Source: Anaerolineales bacterium (GTDB lineage: Bacteria > Chloroflexota > Anaerolineae > Anaerolineales > Villigracilaceae). From it: a stretch of DNA of 64,000 nt. How positions within the stretch are numbered: position 1 is the stretch's first letter; each line of letters starts with the position of its first letter. The notes under the pieces were generated by a model, which did not search any database, was not told the DNA's origin, and was given only the letters and a program-made list of their open reading frames with translations. Location: contig JABTTV010000001.1 of assembly GCA_015075725.1 (NCBI GenBank), positions 2,542,001-2,606,000 on the forward strand. The letters are read 5' to 3'. This document shows, piece by piece, positions 23,550 through 30,930 of the stretch. A program made the translations under genes and the position numbers.

Positions 23550-23617
23550 TAAGCCATTTGGCGTATATCCCCACCCGCCGTACTGCGCTGGAGATAACTT
23601 AATGGTCAGACTACTAT
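23550..23617 (+). promoter_or_regulatory. Regulon promoter, copy i (CuA/ferredoxin/selenoprotein operon)
   Basis: TAAGCC-ATTT-GGCGTA (23550-23565), second element CCCGCC-GTAC-TGCGCT (23574-23589) centred 24 bp downstream, -10 box TACTAT (23612-23617), ATG at 23646. Confidence 0.7.
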
Positions 23618-23645
23618 TGGGTCATCCGAACACGGAGGACCCAAT

Positions 23646-24092
23646 ATGTTTTCAAAGACCCGAAAGTTCCTTTTCCTTCTCGTTATTTTGGCGCTGACCG
23701 CTACTGCGGTTTCTGCCTGCTCCACTTCCAACCCTGATGACGCGCATCTTGCCATGATGCCGCTCGACCAAATGCCAATGGAAGTTCAGTCCGCGCCTGT
23801 GGCAGTGCAGGAAGCCTACCAGTTCAATACCGCCAACCCAGACATCATGCAGGACATTCCCTGCTATTGCGGATGCGGCGACATCGGTCACACTTCCAAT
23901 TACGATTGCTACGTCTCGAACATCGATGACAAAAACAACATCACCTTCGACAACCATGCCCTCGGCTGTTCCATCTGCGTGGACATCACCCAGGATGTGA
24001 TGCGCATGTTGCGGGATGGCAAAAGTCCGCAGGATGCCAGGGTTTACATCGACGCAACGTATTCCAAGTACGGACCCTCCAACATCCCCTAA
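23646..24092 (+). CDS. PCYCGCG-motif lipoprotein
   Basis: A 148-residue exported protein with a lipobox-like signal (ATAVSACSTS). The family motif IPCYCGCGDIGH is followed by YDCYV and LGCSICVDI. Seven cysteines plus histidines make a multinuclear metal or redox site likely; the function of the family is not established. It heads an operon with two CuA proteins and a ferredoxin. GGAGGAC lies upstream of the ATG. Confidence 0.85.
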   Translation: MFSKTRKFLFLLVILALTATAVSACSTSNPDDAHLAMMPLDQMPMEVQSAPVAVQEAYQFNTANPDIMQDIPCYCGCGDIGHTSNYDCYVSNIDDKNNITFDNHALGCSICVDITQDVMRMLRDGKSPQDARVYIDATYSKYGPSNIP

Positions 24093-24096
24093 TCTC

Positions 24097-24576
24097 ATGC
24101 GCCTTCATTTCTCTCTTCTCCTTCTCGTGATGGCTGGACTGGTGGTCGCGTTCGCGCCTCTGCCAGTTCCAGCCGTTGCGCCTCAGGAGCGGACCTTTGA
24201 GGTGGACGCGCGCCAATATGCCTATTCCCCCTCCGAACTGAAGGTCAACGCTGGCGACACCGTGACCATCAAACTGGTCAGCACAGATGTTGTTCATGGG
24301 CTATATGTGGATGGTTACGACATTTCCGTCGAAGCTGACCCCGGACAAAGCGCCAGGTTAACCTTCGTTGCCGACAAACCCGGTTCCTTCCGTTTCCGCT
24401 GTAACGTCACTTGCGGAGCCATGCATCCCTTCATGATCGGGAAAATAACCGTTGGCACAAACGATTGGCTTTATCGCTCAATAGGGTTGGCGTCTCTTGC
24501 AGTCATTGGCTTCTTTCCTCTTTCGTCTTTCCTGAATCAAAGTAAGAAGAAAGATGAAAGAAATATTGCTTCCTAA
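24097..24576 (+). CDS. CuA-type cupredoxin with C-terminal membrane anchor
   Basis: Start at MRLHFS, 5 nt after the previous stop; an upstream in-frame start would overlap that gene. The 159-residue protein has a signal peptide, then a cytochrome-oxidase-subunit-2-like cupredoxin with all CuA ligands (H67, C102, C106, H110, M113 in CNVTCGAMHPFM), and a C-terminal membrane segment (128-147). CuA centres transfer single electrons at high potential. No oxidase subunit 1 is nearby, so the partner may be the ferredoxin-type protein or the CuA-cytochrome next to it. Confidence 0.85.
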   Translation: MRLHFSLLLLVMAGLVVAFAPLPVPAVAPQERTFEVDARQYAYSPSELKVNAGDTVTIKLVSTDVVHGLYVDGYDISVEADPGQSARLTFVADKPGSFRFRCNVTCGAMHPFMIGKITVGTNDWLYRSIGLASLAVIGFFPLSSFLNQSKKKDERNIAS

Positions 24577-25906
24577 CATGAACCGCATCGAACTTACCCG
24601 TATCCCTTTTATAAAGAACACTCTCAAAAGCCGTTACCCGCAATTGGCAGTCTTTATCGTCATGCTGGTCGGTTACATCTTTGCCATCCTTGCGGGACTC
24701 ATCGGAACGCCTGTCGGCAGTCACAACTTCAGCATTGTCTTTGTTTGGATCGCGTGGTGGGCGATCCTCATTCTCGTCGCGGTCCCCTTCTTCGGACGCG
24801 GCTGGTGCGCGGTCTGTCCGATCCCGCTTCCAGGGGAATGGCTGCAACGCGGCGCGATCCTTGCCCCGCCAGATAAACGACCGAAATGGTTGAATCTCCG
24901 TGTGCCAAAAATGTTCCGCAATATCTGGATGCAGAACATTTCGTTTCTCCTTCTGGCTCTCTTTAGCAGTGCCCTGCTCACTACCCCAAACATCACTGGC
25001 ATTGTCCTGGCTGCCATGCTCTTTGTCGCAATCGGACTGAGCGCCATCTTCGAGCGCCGCGCCTTCTGCCGTTATCTCTGTCCCGTGGGTGGATTCATCG
25101 GCTTGTATTCACAAACCGCGCCCATCGAACTACGCATCAAAGATAAACAAGTTTGCGTGAAGTGTGTGGGCAAGCCCTGCTACAACGGCTCGGACGCGGG
25201 CTACGGCTGTCCGTGGGATGTCTTCCCCGGCGGCATGACCAAGAACACCTATTGCGGACTTTGTATGGAATGTATCCGCACCTGCCCGCACGACAATATC
25301 GCGGTCAACCTACGCCCTTTCTCTGCTGACCTTGCCAAACCGACAGCGCGACTCGACGAAGCCTTCAAAGCCTTCATTATGTTTGGCGCCGCCATGATCT
25401 ACGCGGGCGTGTTGCTTGGTCCGTGGGGCACACTCAAAGACGCGGCATACAACGTCGGTACAGGCGCATGGTTCATGTATGCAGTAATTTTTCTTGCGAT
25501 CATCTTTATCGTCCTGCCTGGGCTTTTCACTTTGGGGATTATGACAACCAAAGGCAGGCAATCTCTCAAACAACGCTTCATGTCTCTTTCCACTGCTCTC
25601 ATCCCACTGGGACTCATGTTCTGGGTTGCTTTCAGTCTATCCTTCGTTCTAACAAATGCTTCTTACATTCTCGCCGCATTGTCCGATCCGCTGGCGCTTG
25701 GCTGGAATTTGTTTGGCACCGCAAATGCCGCATGGCAGCCCATGCTCACCACGATCCTTGCGCCCGCGCAGACACTCGCTCTGGTCGTAGGATTGGTCTG
25801 GTCGGCGCGAACAGCCCAAAAGGTGAATGAAGCGGGGACGTCCACAATCCCTGTCATCGTCTACTGCTTCGTCGCCACATCCATCATGCTATGGTTATTG
25901 CTATGA
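24554..25906 (+). CDS. NosR/RdxA-like polytopic 4Fe-4S membrane protein
   Basis: A 450-residue protein with about nine membrane segments. Iron-sulfur motifs lie between and after the first ones: WCAVCP, CRYLCP, CVKC with GCP, and CGLCMECIRTCP (two 4Fe-4S clusters). This resembles NosR/NosH and RdxA/CcoG proteins, which pass electrons from quinol to periplasmic copper enzymes. It overlaps the CuA gene by 23 bp; the ATG at 24554 has a better ribosome site than the next one at 24578. It may feed the two CuA proteins that flank it. Confidence 0.85.
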   Translation: MKEILLPNMNRIELTRIPFIKNTLKSRYPQLAVFIVMLVGYIFAILAGLIGTPVGSHNFSIVFVWIAWWAILILVAVPFFGRGWCAVCPIPLPGEWLQRGAILAPPDKRPKWLNLRVPKMFRNIWMQNISFLLLALFSSALLTTPNITGIVLAAMLFVAIGLSAIFERRAFCRYLCPVGGFIGLYSQTAPIELRIKDKQVCVKCVGKPCYNGSDAGYGCPWDVFPGGMTKNTYCGLCMECIRTCPHDNIAVNLRPFSADLAKPTARLDEAFKAFIMFGAAMIYAGVLLGPWGTLKDAAYNVGTGAWFMYAVIFLAIIFIVLPGLFTLGIMTTKGRQSLKQRFMSLSTALIPLGLMFWVAFSLSFVLTNASYILAALSDPLALGWNLFGTANAAWQPMLTTILAPAQTLALVVGLVWSARTAQKVNEAGTSTIPVIVYCFVATSIMLWLLL

Positions 25907-26898
25907 AACGTCCCGAACTCATCTCACGCATCCTGATTATCACAGGGATACTCCTTGCCGTTGGTGCTCCATTGTTTCTTTGGGCGCGCACGCCTTTGAT
26001 CCACGCCCGCATGGCGGAGGATGGCGGCTGGAACCCCGATGTGATTCAAGCAGAAACGGGCAAGCCCCTTCATTTGAAACTCACCTCCGATGATGTTGTG
26101 CATGGCTTTGCAGTCGGTCAGATGGACATGCAAAGTGTGGACATCCTCCCCGGCAAAGTCACCGAGATCACGTTGACCTTCGACAAGCCTGGGATCTATA
26201 CCTTCTTCTGCACCCGTTGGTGTGGACTCAATCACTGGCGCATGCGCGGCACGATAGAAGTAACAGGCGGTTCGGATATCATCACCGCAGGGGGCTCATC
26301 CGAGCCTGCTTCTGTTCCCCTCTACGTTTCTCTCGACCTGGACATTGACGCTCCGCACGACTCGCCTGTTATTCCAAATGAAAAGCCATCAGCAATGAAT
26401 GGTCAATTACTTGGAGCTAATTTACCAATCGACCAATCACTCGATTACTATCTTTCTCACTCCCCCTACCAGGTCTTCACCGACTTATCGGACACATCCT
26501 TAACCGAATCCCAAAAGTGGGATGCAGTTGCCTATCTTTGGCAATCCAATACCACACCTGAATCGCTTGCCAACGGAAAAGAACTCTACGCCCAAAACTG
26601 TGCGGCGTGTCACGGCGAAAACGGCGCGGGCGACGGCGTCTTTGCCGACGACCTTGCCGAAGCGGGCGAAGCCTCCATGCAAACAATGGAAGGCGCAACG
26701 GATATGGTCATGCAAACCCCTGTTGATTTCACCGATCCAAGTCGAATACTTGGCGCGAGCCCAGCATTATTGCAAGGGAAAATCTTGCGCGGTGGCATGG
26801 GAACAGGCATGCCCATGTGGGGCGTAATTTTTACTGAAGAACAAATCTGGGACCTGATTGCGTACATCTATTCGTTCCAGTTTGAATATCAAAAGTAA
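25903..26898 (+). CDS. CuA cupredoxin fused to cytochrome c
   Basis: Start at the ATG overlapping the previous stop (ATGA). The 331-residue protein has a membrane anchor (about residues 9-28) and a CuA cupredoxin domain with H67, C103, C107, H111, M114 (CTRWCGLNHWRM). A class I cytochrome c domain follows with heme site CAACH (233-237) and a Met-rich ligand region (GGMGTGMPMWG). It could pass electrons from CuA to heme in one chain. With the preceding ferredoxin and CuA protein it forms an electron-transfer module. Confidence 0.88.
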   Translation: MKRPELISRILIITGILLAVGAPLFLWARTPLIHARMAEDGGWNPDVIQAETGKPLHLKLTSDDVVHGFAVGQMDMQSVDILPGKVTEITLTFDKPGIYTFFCTRWCGLNHWRMRGTIEVTGGSDIITAGGSSEPASVPLYVSLDLDIDAPHDSPVIPNEKPSAMNGQLLGANLPIDQSLDYYLSHSPYQVFTDLSDTSLTESQKWDAVAYLWQSNTTPESLANGKELYAQNCAACHGENGAGDGVFADDLAEAGEASMQTMEGATDMVMQTPVDFTDPSRILGASPALLQGKILRGGMGTGMPMWGVIFTEEQIWDLIAYIYSFQFEYQK

Positions 26899-26907
26899 GG
26901 AGGCTCA

Positions 26908-27378
26908 ATGAGCAAAAAAAATAAGAAGTATCAAAAGCAGAGAAAGAAGAATTTCCCCTGGTTGTTTGTCGCACTCGGTGGGATTCTTCTGGCAGCGGCG
27001 GCGTTTTTCTTTGCCAACCAAGGCGGTGGCAATGGAGGAGGGACGCCATCCATTGCGGTGGATCAGCAACTGATCGATTACGGCGATGTGAAGTTCAACG
27101 TCGAGAAGACTTTCGCCATCAAAGTCACCAATACGGGTGATGGCACACTGCGTTTCAAGGAAGACCCATATGTTGAAGTCGTGGAGGGGTGCTGACCTCC
27201 TCAACTGACCATCGGTTCGATGGTACTTAAACCTGGCGAAAGCACGATCATCGAGTCTAGCGTGTTTATGATGCACGCAGGCATGGACGGTCCGCATAAC
27301 TTTGCGGTTCATCTTAAGACGAATGACCCTGAAAATCCAGATATGATCGTGAACGTATTGTCTAATTGGATTCCATAA
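26908..27378 (+). CDS. Putative selenoprotein, DUF1573-like, with in-frame UGA at codon 96
   Basis: The frame starts at an ATG after a strong AAGGAGG. It has a basic N-terminus and a membrane anchor (about residues 14-37), then a beta-sandwich. At 27193-27195 there is a TGA directly after a Cys codon (VVEGC-TGA-PPQLTIG). The same frame stays open for 60 more codons to TAA at 27376. The continuation is coherent (LKPGESTIIE, FMMHAGMDGPHNF, HLKTNDPENP) and reads as one domain. Decoding UGA as selenocysteine gives 156 residues with a Cys-Sec pair. A candidate SECIS hairpin follows. The alternative is a recent nonsense mutation. Confidence 0.75.
27208..27224 (+). promoter_or_regulatory. Candidate bacterial SECIS hairpin
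   Basis: ACCATC-GGTTC-GATGGT is a perfect 6-bp stem whose 5-nt loop starts GGU. The loop begins 18 nt after the UGA, within the usual distance for bacterial SECIS elements. The stem is short, so this needs a structural search to confirm. Confidence 0.55.
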
Positions 27379-27392
27379 AATCCACAAGAGTC

Positions 27393-27430
27393 AAAATAGC
27401 GGCGAGATTGCACAATCCTGCCGCTATTTT
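27393..27430. terminator. Bidirectional terminator between convergent genes
   Basis: AAAATAGCGGC (27393-27403) pairs perfectly with GCCGCTATTTT (27420-27430); A- and T-runs on both sides serve both strands. It overlaps the last codons of the kinase gene. Confidence 0.85.
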
Positions 27431-28557
27431 GATTTTGCGATGGGTATTGTGAAGTTGAATACGCTTCCCAGCTCTTCACCTGCCGACTCTACCCAGATAC
27501 GTCCGCCGTGCGCTTCGATGAGGGCGCGCGCGATCGTCAAGCCGATGCCGCTTCCACCACCTGTCTGACGTGAACGGGATTTGTCCACGCGATAGAAGCG
27601 GTCGAAGATGTGCGAAAGATGTTCGGGCGGTATTCCAATCCCCGTGTCACGAACGGAAAATTGGATCGCATTACTGATCCTCTTTGCGGAAATGGTGACT
27701 CTACCACCGTCTGGCGTGTATTGCAAAGCATTGCCTGTTAGGTTGGTCAACACTTGCACGGCGCGATCTTCATCAGCCAGAACATGTGGAAGGTCAGGAG
27801 ACAGTTCAAAGTCGAGTGTGATGCGTTTTGATTCCGCGTGAGGGAAAAGGCGCTTGGTCACCGTTCGTACCAGCGTGGAAGCATCCAATGGGCGAATATC
27901 CAGTTGATAGGCGCGGGCTTCAACGCGGCTGAGTTCCTGCAGATCGTTTACGAGGTGATTAAGCCGCTCTGCTTCTGCATGGACCTGTTGATAGGTCTCG
28001 TCTGTCGCGGGCAGGACACCGTCCATCAATCCTTCCATCGAACCTTTGATGGCGGTGAGCGGCGTGCGCAATTCGTGGCTGACATCACCGATCAGTTGGC
28101 GACGCATGGTTTCAACCTCATTTAGCTTTTCAGCCATCTGATTGAAATATACTGCAAGTTGTGCGAGTTCGTCATTGCCATTGACTTGCACGCGCTCGTC
28201 ATATTGCCCGTCGGCAATTCGTTGTGTGGCAAGCGACATGGCATGGACGGGAGCGATCACACTGCGACTGAAGAATAAGCTGAGAATGGATGCGGCGAGC
28301 ATGGCTGCCAGCGTTGCATACGTCAGGGCTTCGTTGAAACTGGCGCGGAAATCCACATACAGTTGTCCCATCGAATTGTTCATACCCATCCCCATTCCCA
28401 TGCCGCCATCCATCATTCCATTCATGTGGCGGTTAAAGGATGTTGGCAGGATGAATTGACTAGCGATCACCAATACCAACACCCCGACCACGATAATTAC
28501 AAGATAGGACAGTAACAGCCTTGCGCCCAAGCGACGTCGGAAATAATCAATCATCAT
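27424..28557 (-). CDS. CusS/BaeS-like sensor histidine kinase with Met-rich sensor loop
   Basis: A 377-residue kinase. Two membrane segments (about 15-36 and 82-98) enclose a small extracytoplasmic loop full of methionine (MNGMMDGGMGMGMGMNN, residues 45-61). HAMP, HisKA with H161 (SHELRTPLTAIKG) and HATPase (RQTGGGSGIGL) follow. The Met cluster is an obvious Cu(I)/Ag(I) ligand set, so copper sensing is likely. Its response regulator gene is 7 bp upstream. Confidence 0.9.
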   Translation of the reverse strand: MMIDYFRRRLGARLLLSYLVIIVVGVLVLVIASQFILPTSFNRHMNGMMDGGMGMGMGMNNSMGQLYVDFRASFNEALTYATLAAMLAASILSLFFSRSVIAPVHAMSLATQRIADGQYDERVQVNGNDELAQLAVYFNQMAEKLNEVETMRRQLIGDVSHELRTPLTAIKGSMEGLMDGVLPATDETYQQVHAEAERLNHLVNDLQELSRVEARAYQLDIRPLDASTLVRTVTKRLFPHAESKRITLDFELSPDLPHVLADEDRAVQVLTNLTGNALQYTPDGGRVTISAKRISNAIQFSVRDTGIGIPPEHLSHIFDRFYRVDKSRSRQTGGGSGIGLTIARALIEAHGGRIWVESAGEELGSVFNFTIPIAKSK

Positions 28558-28564
28558 TCCTCAC

Positions 28565-29248
28565 TTACAACGGTTCATCTTCAAATCTATAACCGACGCC
28601 GCGCACCGTCGCGATTAAATCTTCATGTCCCAACTTCTGACGGACATGTCCGAGATGCACATCCACGACGCGCATTTCGCCAAAGTATTCGCCGCCCCAT
28701 ACTTTCTCCAGCAACTGCTCGCGTGTGAGTACCCTGCCGCGGTTTTCAGCCAGCGTTTTCAACAAATCGAATTCAATGGCGGTCAATTCAATCTCTTGAT
28801 CATCGACCTTAACGATGCGTGCGCCAACATCCATATGTAAATGACGAAAGGACAGCACGCTCGTTTCGAACCCTGAACCTGATCCCGTTTGAATGCGCAT
28901 GATCGCGGCTTTGACTCGTGCCACCAATTCGCGCGGGCTGAAAGGTTTGGTCACATAATCGTCTGCGCCAACGGAAAGACCAACAACCTTGTCGGTCTCT
29001 TCGGTTTTCGCGGTCAACAGAATTACATACACTTCTGATTCGCGGCGCAAGCGTGAGAGCAGTTCAATTCCATCCATGCCAGGAAGCATGATATCCAGGA
29101 TGATGAGTTCGGGCTTGAAAGCACGGGCAGACTTAAGACCCGACGGACCATCCGTCGCTGTGTAAATCTCATAGCCTTCGGGCTTGAGATAGGCGGTAAC
29201 AAGATTGACGATGGAAGGCTCGTCGTCGATGACCAGGATTTTTGTCAT
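28565..29248 (-). CDS. OmpR/CusR-like response regulator
   Basis: A 227-residue regulator. The receiver domain has DD8-9, phospho-acceptor D52 (IILDIMLPG), T (ILLTAK) and K (DDYVTKPF). A winged-helix DNA-binding domain follows (TAIEFDLLKTLAENRGRVLTREQLLEKVWG). It pairs with the Met-rich sensor. Three direct repeats of a 6-bp box at 11-bp spacing, the pattern this family binds, lie upstream of the PepSY-like gene at 30208 and are its probable target. Confidence 0.92.
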   Translation of the reverse strand: MTKILVIDDEPSIVNLVTAYLKPEGYEIYTATDGPSGLKSARAFKPELIILDIMLPGMDGIELLSRLRRESEVYVILLTAKTEETDKVVGLSVGADDYVTKPFSPRELVARVKAAIMRIQTGSGSGFETSVLSFRHLHMDVGARIVKVDDQEIELTAIEFDLLKTLAENRGRVLTREQLLEKVWGGEYFGEMRVVDVHLGHVRQKLGHEDLIATVRGVGYRFEDEPL

Positions 29249-29316
29249 GTGCTACTCTTATAGTTGGATAATTGGTTGAGGAGTTTGCCAGTATTGTAAC
29301 TTCACCTGCATAAATT

Positions 29317-29350
29317 AAGATGCGCCGAATGGCTTATCTCGGCGCATCTT
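29317..29350 (-). terminator. Hairpin after PepSY-like gene
   Basis: AAGATGCGCCGA (29317-29328) pairs perfectly with TCGGCGCATCTT (29339-29350), 10-nt loop. It lies just past the stop of the PepSY-like gene and before the response regulator. The T-run is poor. Confidence 0.7.
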
Positions 29351-29368
29351 ATAGTTTGAGTCCGAGTC

Positions 29369-30208
29369 TTACTCGGTTTCCTCGATGAAGGTCCCATGCC
29401 AGGTGTGCAGGAAGATTTGTCCACTGTAGCCATTGACACTCAACATGCCAATGATCTTGCCATCCTTCTCGAAATCAAGAGTGTAATAACCATAGAACTG
29501 TGCAGGATCAGTCGCGGCGGTTGCACCCGCATAATTTGTATCAAGATATTGCTGGGCGTATTGAACAGCCTGTTCGGGAGTGACTGTCAGTTCAGCAGTG
29601 ACATCTAGTGGGGTGGCGCTGTTCCAACCATTCATCATTCCATTATTGCCGCCCATCATGCCCATCATTCCACCGTTGACGCCCATCATGTATTGGTGAT
29701 TGAGTCCGCTGTATTTCAGGTTCCACATCATGTTTGGACCATGCTCAGGGTAGACAATCTGCGAAGTGGGGTCTACAAGCAACTCGAAGGCGCCGATCCC
29801 CGTGCTGATTTCCTTGACGATCACATAGCCGTTGTTATCGAAGATCATGATCTCGGCAACCTCCAGATCGGAATTATCCAGATTCGCCATATATTTCTCA
29901 GCGGCGGCTTTCGTCTGGTCAATGGTGAGAGGAGTAACGTTGGTGGGATTGTAGCCGTATCCGCCCATCATGTTGGGTCCCATTCCAGTACTGCCATTCA
30001 TCATTCCACCGTTGCCACCCATCATATTGGGTCCGCCACCATTCATCATGGAAGGTCCGTAGGCATTGTTATTGTTCCAACCGTAACCGCTCATCATGGA
30101 CGGTCCAAAGGCGTTCGCGCGGGCATACATGCTCCCCGCGAAGAAGACGACTGCAGCCAGCGCAATGACTGCAATAACGGTCAGGGTCATACTTAAAGTT
30201 TTGTTCAT
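29369..30208 (-). CDS. PepSY-like exported protein with Met/Asn/Gly repeats
   Basis: Start at MNKTLS, with GGAGAT 6 nt upstream. The 279-residue protein has a signal peptide or anchor (residues 1-24). A repeat-rich part (GYGWNNNNAYGPSMMNGG, MMGGNGGMMNG) is followed by two PepSY-like halves (QTKAAAEKYMANLD and TPEQAVQYAQQYLD). The methionine clusters could bind copper outside the cell. OmpR-type direct repeats and a -10 box (30262-30267) precede it, suggesting control by the adjacent CusR-like regulator. Confidence 0.78.
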   Translation of the reverse strand: MNKTLSMTLTVIAVIALAAVVFFAGSMYARANAFGPSMMSGYGWNNNNAYGPSMMNGGGPNMMGGNGGMMNGSTGMGPNMMGGYGYNPTNVTPLTIDQTKAAAEKYMANLDNSDLEVAEIMIFDNNGYVIVKEISTGIGAFELLVDPTSQIVYPEHGPNMMWNLKYSGLNHQYMMGVNGGMMGMMGGNNGMMNGWNSATPLDVTAELTVTPEQAVQYAQQYLDTNYAGATAATDPAQFYGYYTLDFEKDGKIIGMLSVNGYSGQIFLHTWHGTFIEETE

Positions 30209-30261
30209 GGATAATCTCCTATTTTGATGTTTCACACGGTTGTGTGTTGTTTTATGACACC

Positions 30262-30316
30262 AGTATAGGATTGGTGGTTGAAAAGGGTGTAAAGCGACTA
30301 TAAAGATATGGTAAAG
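30262..30316 (-). promoter_or_regulatory. OmpR/CusR-type direct-repeat promoter
   Basis: On the minus strand, boxes CTTTAC, CTTTAT and CTTTAC end at 30289, 30300 and 30311, exactly 11 bp apart. A -10 box TATACT lies at 30262-30267, 21 bp past the last box. No -35 consensus is seen, as expected for an activated promoter. Confidence 0.65.
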
Positions 30317-30358
30317 GTTATTCGAGCGGTCGGCAGGAAGCTAACCCAGGTGCAGTAA

Positions 30359-30907
30359 CTAGGGCAACGCATACACCCATAAACGATCCATATGTAGTAC
30401 ATCCCGTCCAGTCAGCCCCTTCCATGCAAGTGGTAATTCCAGATCAAAAAGAAAACCGCCATTCAACACAGATACTTCCTTCACCGCGACGTTGCGCGGA
30501 AGGGTCAATAATGGATTTCCATCGGCAAATTTGGTTATCCGACTATGATTCTTATACGCCAGCCTGCGTATTGCATCAGGAGATAATGGTGTCAGGATAA
30601 TATTTTTTCCTGATTCGGAATAGGTGCATACCATCACTGCAGGACTTTCAAAGACTTCAACTAACTGAAAATCTCCTTCAAGGTTACATGTTTTTGAAAT
30701 CACATTTTTGAACCAGCCCAACGGATGTTCAACCTTGACATCACGCGCCAATTTCTCTCTCTTGATCTGCAAATCATTTACAGCCCATAAAAAGACCTGT
30801 TCGCGCAAGTTGTCTAATGCCCGTCTTTGGCGTTCGTTTCCCATACTGATCAATGCGCCAAAGAAGATCACGGCGGATGCCACCACAATAGCAAGAAGTA
30901 TTTCCAT
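30359..30907 (-). CDS. Membrane-anchored protein of unknown function
   Basis: A 182-residue protein with an N-terminal membrane segment (residues 2-22) and a soluble alpha/beta part (VKVEHPLGWFKNVISKTCN, ILTPLSPDAIRRLAYK). Family not recognised. It is the last gene of the long minus-strand run that includes the VirB4- and TraG-like ATPases; the gap to the surface-protein gene is 23 bp. A role in the same export apparatus is inferred only from position. Confidence 0.5.
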   Translation of the reverse strand: MEILLAIVVASAVIFFGALISMGNERQRRALDNLREQVFLWAVNDLQIKREKLARDVKVEHPLGWFKNVISKTCNLEGDFQLVEVFESPAVMVCTYSESGKNIILTPLSPDAIRRLAYKNHSRITKFADGNPLLTLPRNVAVKEVSVLNGGFLFDLELPLAWKGLTGRDVLHMDRLWVYALP

Positions 30908-30930
30908 TTTTCTTTTCCTTTTCCTTTTCG

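Noticed and set aside
26908..27195. Truncated 95-residue protein ending at the TGA
   Set aside because: The downstream frame is open, protein-like and completes the domain; selenocysteine decoding is the simpler reading, though a nonsense mutation is not excluded.
29321..29336. TGCGCC-GAAT-GGCTTA resembling the regulon palindrome on the minus strand
   Set aside because: It lies inside a perfect terminator stem and lacks the downstream -10 box, so the match is incidental.
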